Shown here one piece after another: positions 11,689 to 23,509 of a DNA stretch of 63,328 nt. Source of the stretch: Byssochlamys sp. IMV 00236 (Eukaryota; Ascomycota; Eurotiomycetes; Eurotiales; Thermoascaceae). A program made the position numbers and the translations under genes. Within the stretch, counting starts at the first letter, position 1, and every line of letters begins with the position of its first letter. The notes under the pieces are model-generated. The model saw only the letters and a list, made by a program, of their open reading frames with translations. It was not told where the DNA came from and did not search any database. Where the stretch lies: assembly GCA_001931875.2 (NCBI GenBank), contig MSJH02000793.1, positions 211,573 through 274,900 of the forward strand. Reading direction: 5' to 3'.

Positions 11689-13275
11689 ATGCCTCCTCCA
11701 CACGCTTACTCTCATTTGCGCGCCTATCTGCGTCTCTCCGGAGCTACAGCAGCCACAGCGCGCACTGTGAATTCTCTATCGTCTATTCGACATGCCTCCT
11801 TAACCTCAGCAATTGATCGAGGGATCCGCAAATCCCGCAACGTCGAATCGCCATCATTCTCACGCCGCGATCGTCGCTCTGAGAGGGAGGATCGTGGCCG
11901 TCCGGAGAAGGAAGATTTCCGCCGTCGTAATCATCATCGCAGACAGGACGAACAACAGGAATCAAAAGATGTCGAATTCGACGAGGACGAATTCATCCGG
12001 TCGGGAAACTTCCGCGCCCTTCCTCGAGAGTATCAGGCACCAAGGGTATCTCGTTTCAGAGGAAATGGAGACTCATACGGGAATAAACCGTCATCGCATC
12101 ATCGCAAAACCTACGAAGAGGATCGTTTCTCGTTATCGAAGAATCGAGATAATAATAAGGACAAGAGGGAGAAGGAGAAGGAGAAGGAGAAGGAGAAGGA
12201 AAAATATGAACCTCGACGAGAACCGAGATATACAGACTCGCGACCTGAACGGGTGAAAGCCCACGTAAAGATCCCCGAGGCGATTCCTTACACGACACCA
12301 GCGTCGGAATTCATCTACGGTACTACCTCCGTCGAAGCCTGTCTTCGGTGCTCGCGTCGCCAGCTATACAAACTCTACATCTACCAGTCCGTCGATGAAG
12401 AACTCTCCCAGACAAAGATCACTCTTCGGAAACTGGCCCTTTCCAGGGGCGTTCCCGTCAAAATGGCCTTTGGCGGCTGGGACCGTCTCCTGGACAAGAT
12501 GAGCGCCGGACGACCGCATAACGGAGTGATTCTGGAAGCATCGCCCATCCCGCGCTTACCAGTGACGAGTCTCGATGCCGTTTCTTCACCGGAAACAGAC
12601 CATTTCACAGTATCGCTAGCTCCGCAATCTCGCGAAGAAGCCGCCGTGAACGGGACAGATAATCGCATCTCTAAGATATCACCGATCCGAACCCTCCCAC
12701 AGACCGAGACTCCAACAAACTATTACCCTCTCACCCTCCTCCTCGACGGTATTCTCGACCCTGGCAATTTAGGAGCCATCCTCCGCTCCGCATACTACCT
12801 TGGCGTCTCCGCCGTCTGCTTCACAGGCCGAAACTCTGCCCCCCTCTCCCCCGTGACTATCAAAGCCTCCGCCGGCGCAGCAGAGAACATGACCCTGCTC
12901 AAGGTCAACAACGCCGTAGACTTCATCAAACAAAGTCGCCGGAATGGCTGGCGCTTCTACGCCGCTGACGCCCCCGGTCCTGGTACCGCAATGTCCTCGA
13001 ACGTCCTCGCAGACGGCTCTGGTCGTGCAGGAACGCTTTTGCAACAAGCACCATCGGTGCTTATGCTCGGATCTGAGGGCACGGGTCTCAGTCCGCACGT
13101 CAAGGCCCATGCGGATTCCTTTGTCGGGATTCCTGGTGCTCGACTTGGTCTCGAGGGCGATCTCACGGCTGATCCTGCACGGGTTGACAGTCTGAACGTC
13201 AGTGTTGCTGCGGCATTGTTGATCGAGATGTTTATGCGAACTCCGCTTGTCGTGTCTGAAAACCATAAGAATTGA
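11689..13275 (+). CDS. mrm1: mitochondrial 21S rRNA 2'-O-ribose methyltransferase, SpoU family (MRM1-like)
   Basis: Single-exon 528-aa protein. The N-terminus is Arg/Ser/Ala-rich with few acidic residues, as in a mitochondrial presequence. A low-complexity charged linker with a KEKEKEKEKEK run follows (about residues 120-180). The SpoU substrate-binding domain begins near YGTTSVEACL. The C-terminal SPOUT knot carries the three family motifs: LDGILDPGNLGAILRSAYYLG, LMLGSEGTGLS and VDSLNVSVAAALL. In yeast, Mrm1 methylates one guanosine of the 21S rRNA peptidyl-transferase loop using S-adenosylmethionine. The long charged linker is bigger than in bacterial SpoU enzymes but common in fungal ones. 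Confidence 0.9.
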   Translation: MPPPHAYSHLRAYLRLSGATAATARTVNSLSSIRHASLTSAIDRGIRKSRNVESPSFSRRDRRSEREDRGRPEKEDFRRRNHHRRQDEQQESKDVEFDEDEFIRSGNFRALPREYQAPRVSRFRGNGDSYGNKPSSHHRKTYEEDRFSLSKNRDNNKDKREKEKEKEKEKEKYEPRREPRYTDSRPERVKAHVKIPEAIPYTTPASEFIYGTTSVEACLRCSRRQLYKLYIYQSVDEELSQTKITLRKLALSRGVPVKMAFGGWDRLLDKMSAGRPHNGVILEASPIPRLPVTSLDAVSSPETDHFTVSLAPQSREEAAVNGTDNRISKISPIRTLPQTETPTNYYPLTLLLDGILDPGNLGAILRSAYYLGVSAVCFTGRNSAPLSPVTIKASAGAAENMTLLKVNNAVDFIKQSRRNGWRFYAADAPGPGTAMSSNVLADGSGRAGTLLQQAPSVLMLGSEGTGLSPHVKAHADSFVGIPGARLGLEGDLTADPARVDSLNVSVAAALLIEMFMRTPLVVSENHKN

Positions 13276-13654
13276 TCCAAAAATCGAGGCACGGGAGTAG
13301 AAGCATAAAATATCAAAAGGATATCCTCCGATGACATGAAGTTTCAATTTGATGTGGACTACTCGCATTTGCATTGACTCGGCGTTTACTCGTTCTGGGG
13401 AGGGAGCCAACTCCCGCGGCTTGTGACTAATTAGTACTACCAGTCATTCTTCCGCTGATTTGTTAGGATTCATTAAGATATATTGCATCAATAGACAATC
13501 TCATGACTAGCTATACCATCATTAACCACCATCCGGGCATATCACATGAACCTCACGAATCCTGCCAGCAGTAAAAACATTCAGGTCAGATTACGCGGAA
13601 CCCCACAGAGCCGCGCATCATTCAGGAAAAGATGGCCAGCAACCGCTAGCCAAC
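13276..13654. other. convergent intergenic gap
   Basis: About 380 bp between the 3' ends of the rRNA methyltransferase (+) and the aspartic protease (-). It should hold both 3' UTRs. No gene is seen. Confidence 0.6.
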
Positions 13655-15082
13655 TTACTCCTGGGACGGGGGCGCAGATGTGTTCTGGGTTGGTTCCGTC
13701 CTCTGCACGGCTCCGAAGCGCTTGTTGCCAACATCGAAGATCTGGAGTGCCAAACAGATTGTTGTCAGCCACAGTTCCCATAGTAAAATAGTAAATTATT
13801 GGGCTCGAACTTACCGCATAGACGCTCTTGAGGAAAGTGTCACCCAGGATATCGAAAGGATTCTCACCACGGCTCTGAATGCCGCCATAGACGTAGCCCG
13901 ACTTGGCCTCTGCGAACCCGAGGTCCTCCTTCTGGACGGTAAATTGCTTGTCACCCACGGCAAAGGTGACAGTAGGCAGCTTGTCCGCCGGGGTGTCGCT
14001 CGGGTAAATATATCCCTGGCTGTCCGAATCATAGGAAGCCCCAGGAATGGCGTCGTAGATGGCCTTGACGGTCTCATCATCCACAAGGGCGAGAGTGGTA
14101 CCTGTGTCGGCAATGGCCTTGTTCCCCGAGCGCGTGATGGTCTTGCCATTGACAGTAGCCGAGGTGGAGTCGAACTGCCAGAAGCCCTGGCTGTTGTCCA
14201 CCGGGGCGTAATAGATCTCCTGGCCCTTGACTACGTCCTGGTCGATGTAGCCAAAAGTGTAGAACGACTCGCCCTTGTCGGGATCATTCTTGTCGCGCCA
14301 CGAACCCAAGTTGGCCGTGAAGAGCTCGGCCGACTGAGGGATCTCATCCTCCGCGATCATGTTCTCGACCGGCGTCTTGACAGCAGTGGGCTTGACCGTG
14401 TTGATGTTACCCCAGGCGAGGCCCAGCAGACCGTCTCCTGAACCTTGCTGAAACTGAGTAGAGATCTCCTTGGCCAGCTCGACGGCCTGGTTCTTGATGA
14501 CAAGACCTCCGATATTGACATTGTCCGTGCCAACAGAACCCGAAGCAGTGGAGGAGTCTCCATAGGCGATCTGCCACGTCTCGCCCTGAGAGGTCTTGAA
14601 CGTACTGGACTTGCTGGGGTCAAAAATAGTATGGCCCTGGGCCTGAGCCGTAATACTAGAGGGCAGTTCCGTCGACCAGACCTGGTTCACGTTAGCACTT
14701 CTCTCCCCAACCGCTCTTTTCCATTCTGGCAGAGACAACATACCCAGAGATCCGCCGAACCAGTATCGAAGTCCAGCTTCAGGTTCTGAGCAGGGGTACC
14801 GATGCCCACCTCGGCCAGATACTCCGAGTCATTCTGCACGTCCTCGGCCGGGACATCTCCCGTCTTATCACCGCTCTTCTTCTGCAGCTTATGGACAATG
14901 CGAGCTTTGCCTCCCACGGGCTTGTCTGTATACTGCCTGCCAGTCTGCTGGATACGGCTCGCAACAAAGTAGGGGCCTTCCATGGTGGGCGCGAAGCCCC
15001 ATTTGCGCATGGCATGGACATAAGACTTGGTGCCAGAGCGGCGATAGTTGGGATTGGCGATGAGCCTGATTCTGCCAGCCAT
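13655..15082 (-). CDS. A1-family aspartic endopeptidase (penicillopepsin-like)
   Basis: Three exons (15082-14744, 14681-13815, 13741-13655) give 430 aa. The last exon was recovered by splicing the 73-nt intron; it encodes the conserved pepsin C-terminal strand IFDVGNKRFGAV. Catalytic aspartates are Asp106 in FDTGSADLW and Asp305 in IADTGTT. The flap tyrosine lies in IAYGDSS near residue 153. A propeptide of about 85 residues precedes the mature core. No clear signal peptide follows the chosen Met (MAGRIRLIANPNYRR). An in-frame upstream Met at 15193 would add a moderately hydrophobic stretch. Vacuolar or secreted location is usual for the family but unproven here. Confidence 0.9.
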
Positions 15083-17338
15083 GGTGTTTTGGGACTGATA
15101 ATAAAGATACGGTGGGTTGGTATTGAAGTAGAGTACTACTTGTAGGATACGGGGTAGGTTGATCGTATCAGAGCACACGTGGGGTGTGGTCAACTGAGAA
15201 CGACAAAGGGAAGCTTGGGGAATCTCAAACAGATCTCAAGCTCCAGAGGGCAGAGCTCCTCTTTATGTATCCGGGATGCCAGCACGCGATCACATCCCAC
15301 GCTGAAGCAACATCCGCATTCACTCCAGCAGAGAAAGCGCAGACGGTCTGAGACTATCGCCCTTTGCCGTCCTCCATGTGTTTCGTCATTGCTCCTGCCC
15401 CGCCTGGAGGGCGACAGATGACACTAGAGAAGTCATGGAAGACGCGATGGACTGGATGATGTGCAGGCATTCGGTTTCGGCTCTGGGATGCCCAGAGAGA
15501 CAGAAGTTGAGACTATCATACGGGAAGCGGAGAAGAAAACAAACAATCCCGGCTGGCTACAGGCGACTGTGGCGGAGTTGATCGTCTCATAGTGCTGCTA
15601 CTAATAGTCTAATAATACACACCCTGGCCCTGCAGAATGATGTCTCCGGGATCCGCGATGCAACGCGTCAGATTCTTAAAACACACGAGGAGATCGATCG
15701 AAGTTATCAGATCCAGTCAGGTTACGCCGTGGCCCCCCCTGGACCTTGATCAAAGTTCAGAACAAGCACGGTTGTGGCTGGAGCGGCCGAAAGTCTCTGA
15801 TCATAAGCATCAGAAGGCGTATCGTGGTTGCTTGAACCGTCCAGGAACGTATCAGGATGCGAAACGCTATCGTCCCGCGCGACGGTCTGTCTCCAACGGG
15901 ACCCATGATGAGATAGACACACGAGGGAGATTAGAGCGAAGCTCAGCCGATCGGCCCTAAAATGCTATGTAGCGAAGCTCCGGAGCGTTCCGTTCATTCC
16001 AGAGAGATCTGTGGTGCAATAATAAACGACTTGGGGACTCATTTCTTTGAGGTATGTACAGTACATACAAACTCCGACTTCGAGAAGTGGTATATGGTAA
16101 TATTGTTTCTCTCGGGAGTCGAGATTTCCCCCTGGACGCCACAGCTTGGGGGCGCCGTCAAGCATTGCCCAGAGACGCACACGGTGTATAGCCTAAGCAT
16201 TGGCGTGATGCAGTCATCGCATGCGTCAGAGAGAGCATGCTTCCTGAAAGTGACGCAGCCACATAATAATACCGACTGGTCCGGCTGACCTGGTCAAGAG
16301 AAGGAAATAATGCTTGTAGAGTATAGCATCATCGTCGACTGACATCAATGAGGGATGGATAGTTAATTAGCCAGTAGCTGCATAGCTGACAAGGGCCTCT
16401 ACCAAGAGTACATACAATGTATTAATTAGCTGGCTTTCGCCATCGCAAAAATAGAAGCCGGCCACCTGCAGAAGGACGGCTCACTGAGGATATGAAGCTC
16501 CCCTCACTCGGAGTCACTAGGAAGTTAGGAACCTTGCACCTCTCGAGAAGAAGCTCTTGGCCACGCACAACTGTCCACTGGCACAAGAGAGAGAGCATCC
16601 GCGCCTCAGCAAGAAACTTGATCAGACGGCGCCAATCGACCAGACTAATAACCGGCCTGTCCCCTGGCTATGAAAGTTCCTTGATTGCTCGATTTCTGGC
16701 AGACCTAGACAGGGTTCCTGGCCCGGGAGAAAGCCATAATGATAATATCCGCTACCTAACTAAACTACTAACTAGATAGTTATATCGCGCTACGTCTCGG
16801 ACAAGTTCTCAAACTAGCCGTCCTGTAACGTGGCTCGCTTCTACGGAGATCGGGGACAAGAATATAATAACATGCGGAGAGGAGGCAAGCATAATAATGT
16901 CGGATCTACTGCAGCGTAGTCTATTCTTCAAGAAGTTATTTCATCATAGTAGCAAACAAATACTCTAATTCGACGAGGAATTGCCGATCCTTGATCCTAG
17001 TAATCGGAAGTATAAGCAGAATATAATTAAAGAAGTGTGAGCTGAGAGGACGGAAAGAAACCACACCATCCAGCAATCATCCGACAACCTCTGTTGGTGA
17101 CCGTTCTCACTTTCCTCTAACGGACAGGGAGAAAGTAATGAAGTCAAGATGAAATACGTCTCTGAAGACATCAAATCATTATTCGAATCTATCGAGGAAC
17201 AACGCCAGACCGGAAACAAGACACGCACGCACTCCTCATCCCGAACCGGATATTTACCCAACCAATAAACTAGAGTATAGAACACACACGACCAGGGTGC
17301 TTCAGGGCTCTTGGGAAAACTGAAAGGAGAGTCTTCTA
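15083..17338. other. long intergenic region, no gene seen
   Basis: About 2.25 kb between the protease start codon and the ISWI stop codon. It contains the protease promoter and the ISWI 3' UTR. ORFs are short (below 110 codons) and lack domains. No inverted-repeat element is obvious. Confidence 0.55.
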
Positions 17339-20300
17339 TTATTTCTTTTTGCCCTTCGACTTGGATGCGGCCGTTGAGGAGACGCTGCCGGCTCTGGAGG
17401 TCGCGGTCGAGGTGTTTTTGCTGCCACCCTTGACGGCCTTGACTTGCTTGTTCTGTAAACACAAGTTAGTTCTTGTGTTTGAAGATGGAGTAGATGAGCG
17501 GGAACACAGGACAACGCTTACCACGACTCCGTTCTTGCTCTTCTTCTTCGCCGGCGCCTCCTCTTCCTCGTTTTCATCCTCCTCGTCGCGGTCACGGCCG
17601 CGGCCTTTGCCGCCCTCGCCGTTACTCTTGCCATCCGGTCCTTCAAACTCACGAGCGATCGTGTTCAGGAGCGTCGTGCAACGTCGGCCGATCTCAACCG
17701 GAGTACGGCTGAGGAAGAACCAGTCGAAGCGGAACAGAGGGCTCTCTCGGATCTCGTCCCGGATCTTCTCGTAAAGGCCTTCGCCATCTACGCCGTAGCG
17801 GTCCAGCATGACCAGCAGGAAGCGGTCTTCCTCTTCAGTGTAGACTTTCTTGTTGGTCGTGGAGACAGTGTAGTTGATCTTAAGCTGCTGCAGAGGGACT
17901 CGATACATTTCCATCTTCTTGCGGAGCATCTTGCGCTGATGGTTCATCTTTCGCATCTTCTCCTCTCCCTGCTCGATCACACGCAGGTACTTGGGATAGT
18001 CCTGGATCTCCGTGTATCGCTTCCAGAAGACCTTGGCATACTCCTTCACCTCTTCCGGCGTTTTGCTGTCGACCTCCGTAGCAATACCTTCGTAGTCAGT
18101 CCGGCCAAATTTGGCGGAACCGTTGATGAATTGCTGGAAGTCTCGACGGTTCCAGTTGGCGAAACCTTCCTCAGACATGCGAGCCTTCTCTGCCTGCTCT
18201 TCTTCCGTCAGTGGCACAGCATTGTCGATTTCCTGCTGTTCCAAGTCACGCTCGGCTTCGCGTTCGCTCAGTTCCTCTTCCGGTCCATCGGGGAGGACGG
18301 CTTTGTAACCAATCTCCTTATGGAAGTACGCTGTCTCCTTCTCCTGTAGCTCTTGCAGACCTGGCGGGAAGAACTGCCAGTCATGGATGGCAATCTGCTT
18401 AGGAGCCCGAGGAACCTTGGGCTTGGGATCAGCAGTTCTGCCACCAGTAGACAAAGCCTGTCTGTAGTACTTGTCAATGGAATAAAACTGCTCCTTGCGC
18501 TCGCGCTTGGCAGGCTCGATCCAGTTGAGGCTGATGTTCTCTTTCTTGCGCTCGGTAAAATCCTGCCCATTCCATTCGTACGCATTGTCGGTGGTGAATT
18601 TTTGGAGTTCATCGATACCAAGCTTTTCATATTTCTTGTTGAGCTCGGCAGTACGCTCCTCGCCCTTCTTGAGGATCTCATCCAGAATATCCTCACTAAC
18701 ATCATTGCCGGCGGCCAGCGCTCCCGTGCCACCCTTAGTCTGGAAGACACTGGCAGCACCATGCTGGATCATGCCAAGCAATTCATCCTTCGACGCAGCG
18801 TTCTTGACTTGCTGTTGAGCCCGACCCTGTTGGATGACAAGCTGATCCAACCGTAGCTTTTGAGCAGCACGCTCCAGCACCTTCTCTTCAATGGCATTCT
18901 CCGTAACAAACCGGAAGACGACCACCTGCTTTGTCTGTCCGATACGATGCGCACGGTCCATAGCTTGAAGATCTGCCTGAGGATTCCAGTCGCTATCATA
19001 TAAAACAACGATATCCGCAGTCGTGAGGTTGATTCCAAGGCCGCCTGCTCTGGTGGTGAGAAGGAAGATGAACTTCTCAGAATTCGGCTTGTTGTACTCG
19101 TCGATGGCAGCAATACGATCCTCGTGAGCAGTTGTACCATCGATTCTGCAGTACTGGTGGTCTCGGAAGACACAGTAATCCTCCAGGATGTCCAAAACTC
19201 GGCTCATCTGCGAGAAGATGAGGACACGGCTTCCCTGCTTCTTCATACGAGTCAAGATCTTGTCCAGGATAACCATCTTGCCTGCGTTGTAGACAAGATG
19301 CTCATCTGTCGTGTAAGGAGGACCGGGTTCAGCTCCCTCGAACAGGTACGGGTGGTTGCAGCACTTGCGGAGCTGCATGACGATGTTCAGCAGGCGAGTC
19401 TTCGATTCGCGCTTGCCAGCAGCGCCGTTGACAGCATCGATATCCTTTTCCAGGATCTTCTGGTACCATTTGACCTGCATTTCAGACATTCCCACATACA
19501 CATTGATTTCCTTCTTGGGTAACAAACTCTTCTCGACATCGCTCTTGACACGACGGAGAAGGAACGGTCGCAAGACGCGGTGTAACTGCTGGACAACGGT
19601 ATCTTGGTCGGCATCTTGGCTGGAGAACCATTGATCGAAGGCCTCAGAATCACCAAAGACATCGGGCAGGAGGAAGTTGAGGAGAGCCCAGAGCTCATGG
19701 AGGTTGTTTTGTAACGGGGTTCCGGTAATCAGCAGACGATTGCGAGAGTTGAAGACTCGAATAATCTGAGACAGTGACGATTCTTCGTTCTTGATACGAT
19801 GGGCCTCATCAATGATGATGTACTCCCAAGCGAACTTCTTCAGATGCGATTTCTCCCTGAGGATCATCTCGTAACTGGTGATGCAGACGTCGAATTTCTC
19901 ATCGACAAGGCGTTCAGTGATCAAGCGCTGGCGTTCCTCCTTGTCACCCTGAAGGACCAGGACGTTGACCTCTGGTGTCCATTTCTGGAACTCCCGCTTC
20001 CAGTTGTCGAGAGTAGATTTGGGGACAGCCACCAAATGGGGACCCGTAATGCCACAGATATGGCGCAGGTACCCGATGAAAGAAATTGTCTGCAACGTCT
20101 TCCCGAGACCCATCTCGTCTGCCAGAATACCGGAAATTCCATTCTCGTGGAGCGATACTAGCCAGTTCAGACCTGCGATCTGGTAGTCACGCATTTCACC
20201 GTGGATGAAAGCGGGCGACTCTCGGAAGACCGTATTCGTCTGACCGCCTGATTTTTCGTCTCGCAATAGCTCTGCATCCTCCTCCTGTTCTGTCCTACGG

Positions 20301-21011
20301 CGCCTCTCGTTTCCAGCACCGCCCTTGCGCGAAGACACTTTCTTGGCATTGGCCTCTTCCTCCTCATTTTGCCGGTCAATCTCGGCCATGATCTCCTTGA
20401 TTCGGGGATTGGGGTTCGTTTCGATAAAGTGACGGAACAGGTCCGTCAAACCGAGTAGATAGCGGAATCTTCGAATCGAGTCATCTTCCTGTACCGGCAC
20501 TAATGTTAACGATTGATGAATCTCGTCCATCGTAGGCTACGTCCACCTACCTTTGACTCGTCCAGACGGCCGTGCTTCTTGCCCAGCACACTCTTGCGCA
20601 GCTGGAAAGCTTCCGATCGTTTCTTCCGGCCATCCAAGGGGGCCACATCGCCTGCAATACTGCTAGCCGTTGTATTCGGGTTGGTATCCGAATCCTATAG
20701 CACCGTCAGCAAATCTGATCTCTCCATCGACGCCAGGCAGCGTGGAGGCAATTTATACCGTGTAATCCGGAGTATCCTGGTAATCCTGCATTGAAATGAA
20801 TCAGCATCGCACATCTAGATAAGGAGAACACGCGAAGAGCTCCAGATAGAGACAACCCATCGCGGAAGAGCCAGATAATACTGACCGTCATGTTCGCGTC
20901 AGGCTTATCAACGGGGATGGAAGTAACTGCCTCCTCATTCGCGTCGCTCATCGGAGTGTCTGCCTGAGATGTGGGATCCGAGTCGGGGATGGAGGAGCGC
21001 GCGGGTGCCAT
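17339..21011 (-). CDS. ISWI chromatin-remodelling ATPase
   Basis: Five exons (21011-20886, 20785-20759, 20694-20551, 20488-17522, 17452-17339) give 1125 aa. Exon 2 is only 27 nt. The N-terminal AutoN/NegC-like region ends in [17 protein letters not shown]. The ATPase has DEMGLGKT near residue 224, DEAH near 328 and HRIGQT in the C-lobe. The HAND domain starts near 769 ([10 protein letters not shown]), SANT near 886 ([11 protein letters not shown]) and SLIDE near 1029. The tail is Lys/Ser-rich. ISWI ATPases slide and space nucleosomes in the nucleus, usually with accessory subunits. Whether this is the Isw1 or Isw2 type cannot be settled; most filamentous ascomycetes have a single ISWI. It is divergent from the next gene. 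Confidence 0.95.
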
Positions 21012-21633
21012 CTCTGCTTCGAGCGCACCGGAGTGCGACTGTTTATAGTATCAAGATTCAAGGGATGCTTGCTTGCTTAGATGCTTGAGCTGAGGAATTG
21101 ACCAGAGATAGAGATGGAAACACCGCAGAGGTCTGCGGGGGGGCGTTCTTCGTAGGATTCTCAACGGCAGTAGGGAAGCATGGCAAGTTGAATGGGGGAA
21201 GAGGAGTTAACTGGTCGCGCTGGACGGCAAATGGAATTTGATCGGAGGAAGCACAGCGCGTGGCTGCGGGACGCGCTGATTGGGCGGGAGCAGGGCGGTG
21301 GCCGTCTGAGTCAGCAGGAGCGGAAGAAGGAGTTTCCCCGCCGTGTCACGTGCGCGTTTCCCGGCCAGGCGACGCAAAACCTCTTGTGATTCCACGATTC
21401 GATCCCAATATCTCCCAGCGAACTGTTCAGCTCCTGCGCCTGGCCGATCTAGGACGTGAACCCGGTTCGACTGCCTGCATATATACTTGTTTCCTTTGCT
21501 CCCTCCTCCTCCTTCTCGCCCTCGAACCGACTCCGCCCTCTCGTTCGTCCACGCCCCACCTGTGCCACCTGTACCTGGGGGGTATCTAGAGTCGACATCA
21601 GGTGGAAGGCAGTCTCTTCCCAATTCGGCCATC
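21012..21633. other. bidirectional promoter region
   Basis: About 620 bp between the start codons of ISWI (-) and the HAPSTR1/DUF4588-like gene (+). It must hold both promoters and 5' UTRs. It is GC-rich around 21230-21370. No other gene is seen. Confidence 0.6.
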
Positions 21634-22500
21634 ATGGATTCCATGCGGTCCCTGAATACCTCTCTGCCGTCGGCCTCCCGTTCTCAACCTCCGGAGCAGC
21701 TTCTCCAGGCCTTCAAGAGTGCTGCCCTGTCTGTGACCAACCTCTATAAAACTGCCATCACCGACCAGGCCCAAGCGAGACAGGCCGGTTATCAAGATGC
21801 CATTGAAGACCTATTGAGTTTCCTCGACAGGGAGAATCTCGGTCTGGGAGATGGGGAAGGCTGGAAGGTCCGACGATGGGCAACTGAACGAGCGGACGGG
21901 ACCGGCGTGGCTTCCAGCGACAGTGATGATGAGCGTGGGGATATTGAGAAACCGACAAGGGGCTCGACTCCAGCAACTGCACGCAACCAACGACTAGATA
22001 CAGACATTTCGACGCAGCCATCTCGATCCGCATCTCCTCGAATAGAACCAGCTGCGCAACCCCAGTCGCAGCCACAGCCGCAACCGCAACAGCAGGTGGT
22101 TCCCCCTGCAGCCGAAGAGTCGAATCTTTCCGCTAGACCAACTATTTTCACCTTTACCGCTGGACCCCAGTTTCCACAGTCCTACGAGCAAGATATCGAC
22201 ATGGCCTCTGAGAATATGCCAGCTGTGAATAGCGGTTCATCGGAAGATGACGTCTCTGTCTCCTCGAATCTCTCCGCTCCGTCCGTCGGTGTCTCAGTCT
22301 TGTCTCGAAACCCTCGATCGCAACACCGACACGCCAACTCTCCTCGCAACAACGCAAGATCTTCAACAAGAGAGGCTTCCGCTGGCCTTGGGGCTGGTCT
22401 GGGATCGAAAAGGAAATTCAACGTTCCCGACTTCTTTGACCTCTCTGGTCTAGGAGCGCGGGATATGTTTGGAGGTGGCAAACGCGGCCGTTTCACATAG
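21634..22500 (+). CDS. HAPSTR1/TAPR1-like (DUF4588) protein
   Basis: Uninterrupted ORF of 288 aa from MDSMRSLNTSL. Residues about 20-70 form a helical, conserved-looking block (QLLQAFKSAALSVTNLYK then GYQDAIEDLLSFLD). This resembles the DUF4588 family of human HAPSTR1 (C16orf72), a stress-response factor that binds the E3 ligase HUWE1. The rest is disordered: Pro/Gln repeats (QPQSQPQPQPQQQ), acidic patches and a basic end with SKRKF and GGKRGRFT that may be a nuclear signal. In-frame codons reach back to 21487, but the Met at 21634 begins the conserved part and has a good context (ATCATGG). The family call is from memory of the motif and is moderate. Confidence 0.7.
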   Translation: MDSMRSLNTSLPSASRSQPPEQLLQAFKSAALSVTNLYKTAITDQAQARQAGYQDAIEDLLSFLDRENLGLGDGEGWKVRRWATERADGTGVASSDSDDERGDIEKPTRGSTPATARNQRLDTDISTQPSRSASPRIEPAAQPQSQPQPQPQQQVVPPAAEESNLSARPTIFTFTAGPQFPQSYEQDIDMASENMPAVNSGSSEDDVSVSSNLSAPSVGVSVLSRNPRSQHRHANSPRNNARSSTREASAGLGAGLGSKRKFNVPDFFDLSGLGARDMFGGGKRGRFT

Positions 22501-22876
22501 AGAAAGACGATTTTGACGATGGGACGATCATATTCCCTTTTCTTATCACGCAACGATTGATGTTGTCCAGGAATCGGAGGCAACCCAGAAGCATTTCGAG
22601 GAGTTTTTGCATGTGTAGTTTCGTGGCCTTCCTTTTGTTTCTGTTTAATTTTTTTAAACTTCTTATTCTTGCTTCTATTTCACATATTTTATTATACATA
22701 GACAATATCAGAGAACGTGATACCCGGGGCAGTTGCCATCTTCCTGCTCTTCCCGTTCTGTTTGTCACTCTCTTTTCACTTCCGGCTTTCTTGCGTTTCA
22801 AGATGTAGCATAACTGTATCAGTAGTACTGACTCGAACCTCTTTAATCCACTCTAATCACTTGGAGGATTAGTTAC
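22501..22876. other. convergent intergenic gap
   Basis: About 375 bp between the 3' ends of the DUF4588-like gene (+) and the DMAC1-like gene (-). It is T-rich near 22640-22680 with AATTTTTTTAAAC and TTATTATACATA, consistent with 3' processing signals. No gene is seen. Confidence 0.6.
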
Positions 22877-23220
22877 TCAATTGAATGCTCTCCAAATACC
22901 CATTCCAACCAGCGTCGCTGAGATGGAAAATATTCCCAGTTTTCGCGATCCCATCTTATATTTCGTGGCACTCTTCAGGATCTCTTGCTCCTGCTTCCGC
23001 AGATTGTTCATCCCCGTATAATAGCTGTAGATTCCCAGTCCGATAAACGCAGCCGACCCTGAAAGAGAGCATTAGAACTCTGTCGTTCTCCAGCAGAAGG
23101 GGAATATAGTATACCGGTCGCCCTGCAGGCCAAGCAGTCATCATATCCTTCTTGTGCGAGGGCCTTTTTGGCATCAGTCGCTTGCAGATCATAAGGGTTG
23201 CTGTCCTTGGGGGGAGCCAT
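22877..23220 (-). CDS. DMAC1-like (DUF4536) mitochondrial inner-membrane protein
   Basis: Two exons (23220-23115 and 23058-22877), 56-nt intron, 95 aa. The N-terminal part MAPPKDSNPYDLQ is hydrophilic. A CxxC motif (DDCLACRATGS) leads into a first membrane segment (AAFIGLGIYSYYTG). A basic loop (KQEQEILKSATKYKMGSRK) and a second membrane segment (GIFSISATLVGMGIW) follow. Length, CxxC and two membrane segments match DUF4536, the family of human DMAC1/TMEM261, needed to build the distal membrane arm of respiratory complex I. The gene is divergent from AP-3 mu with only 289 bp between start codons. Confidence 0.75.
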
Positions 23221-23509
23221 GGCTGGTTCTGCTGTAAGCACACGCCATGTTAGTAACAGCAGGTAAGGAAAAAACAAGTAGAATGACAACTCAATCTCAA
23301 ATACCTTATTGACTATAAAGCTTTACTCAAAGCAGTTCCCCGGCGCAGTAATTATCAAAACTCGCGGAGCTTTCGAAAGCCGCCGACAAAGGCGGGAATC
23401 GGCGGCAGAACCGGGGTCCAGCGATATAGTTAGTTATCAACTTGACGAGCTGGGGGACAATCGCCTTGGCAGCTCCGATGTCCAGGACGCTTCGCAGCTC
23501 ACCGCCACC

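Noticed and set aside
12769..13410. 213-codon minus-strand frame opposite the SpoU methyltransferase
   Set aside because: Antisense of the conserved SPOUT domain; no own features.
13680..14441. 253-codon plus-strand frame opposite the aspartic protease
   Set aside because: Antisense shadow of a well-supported gene with introns in the right places.
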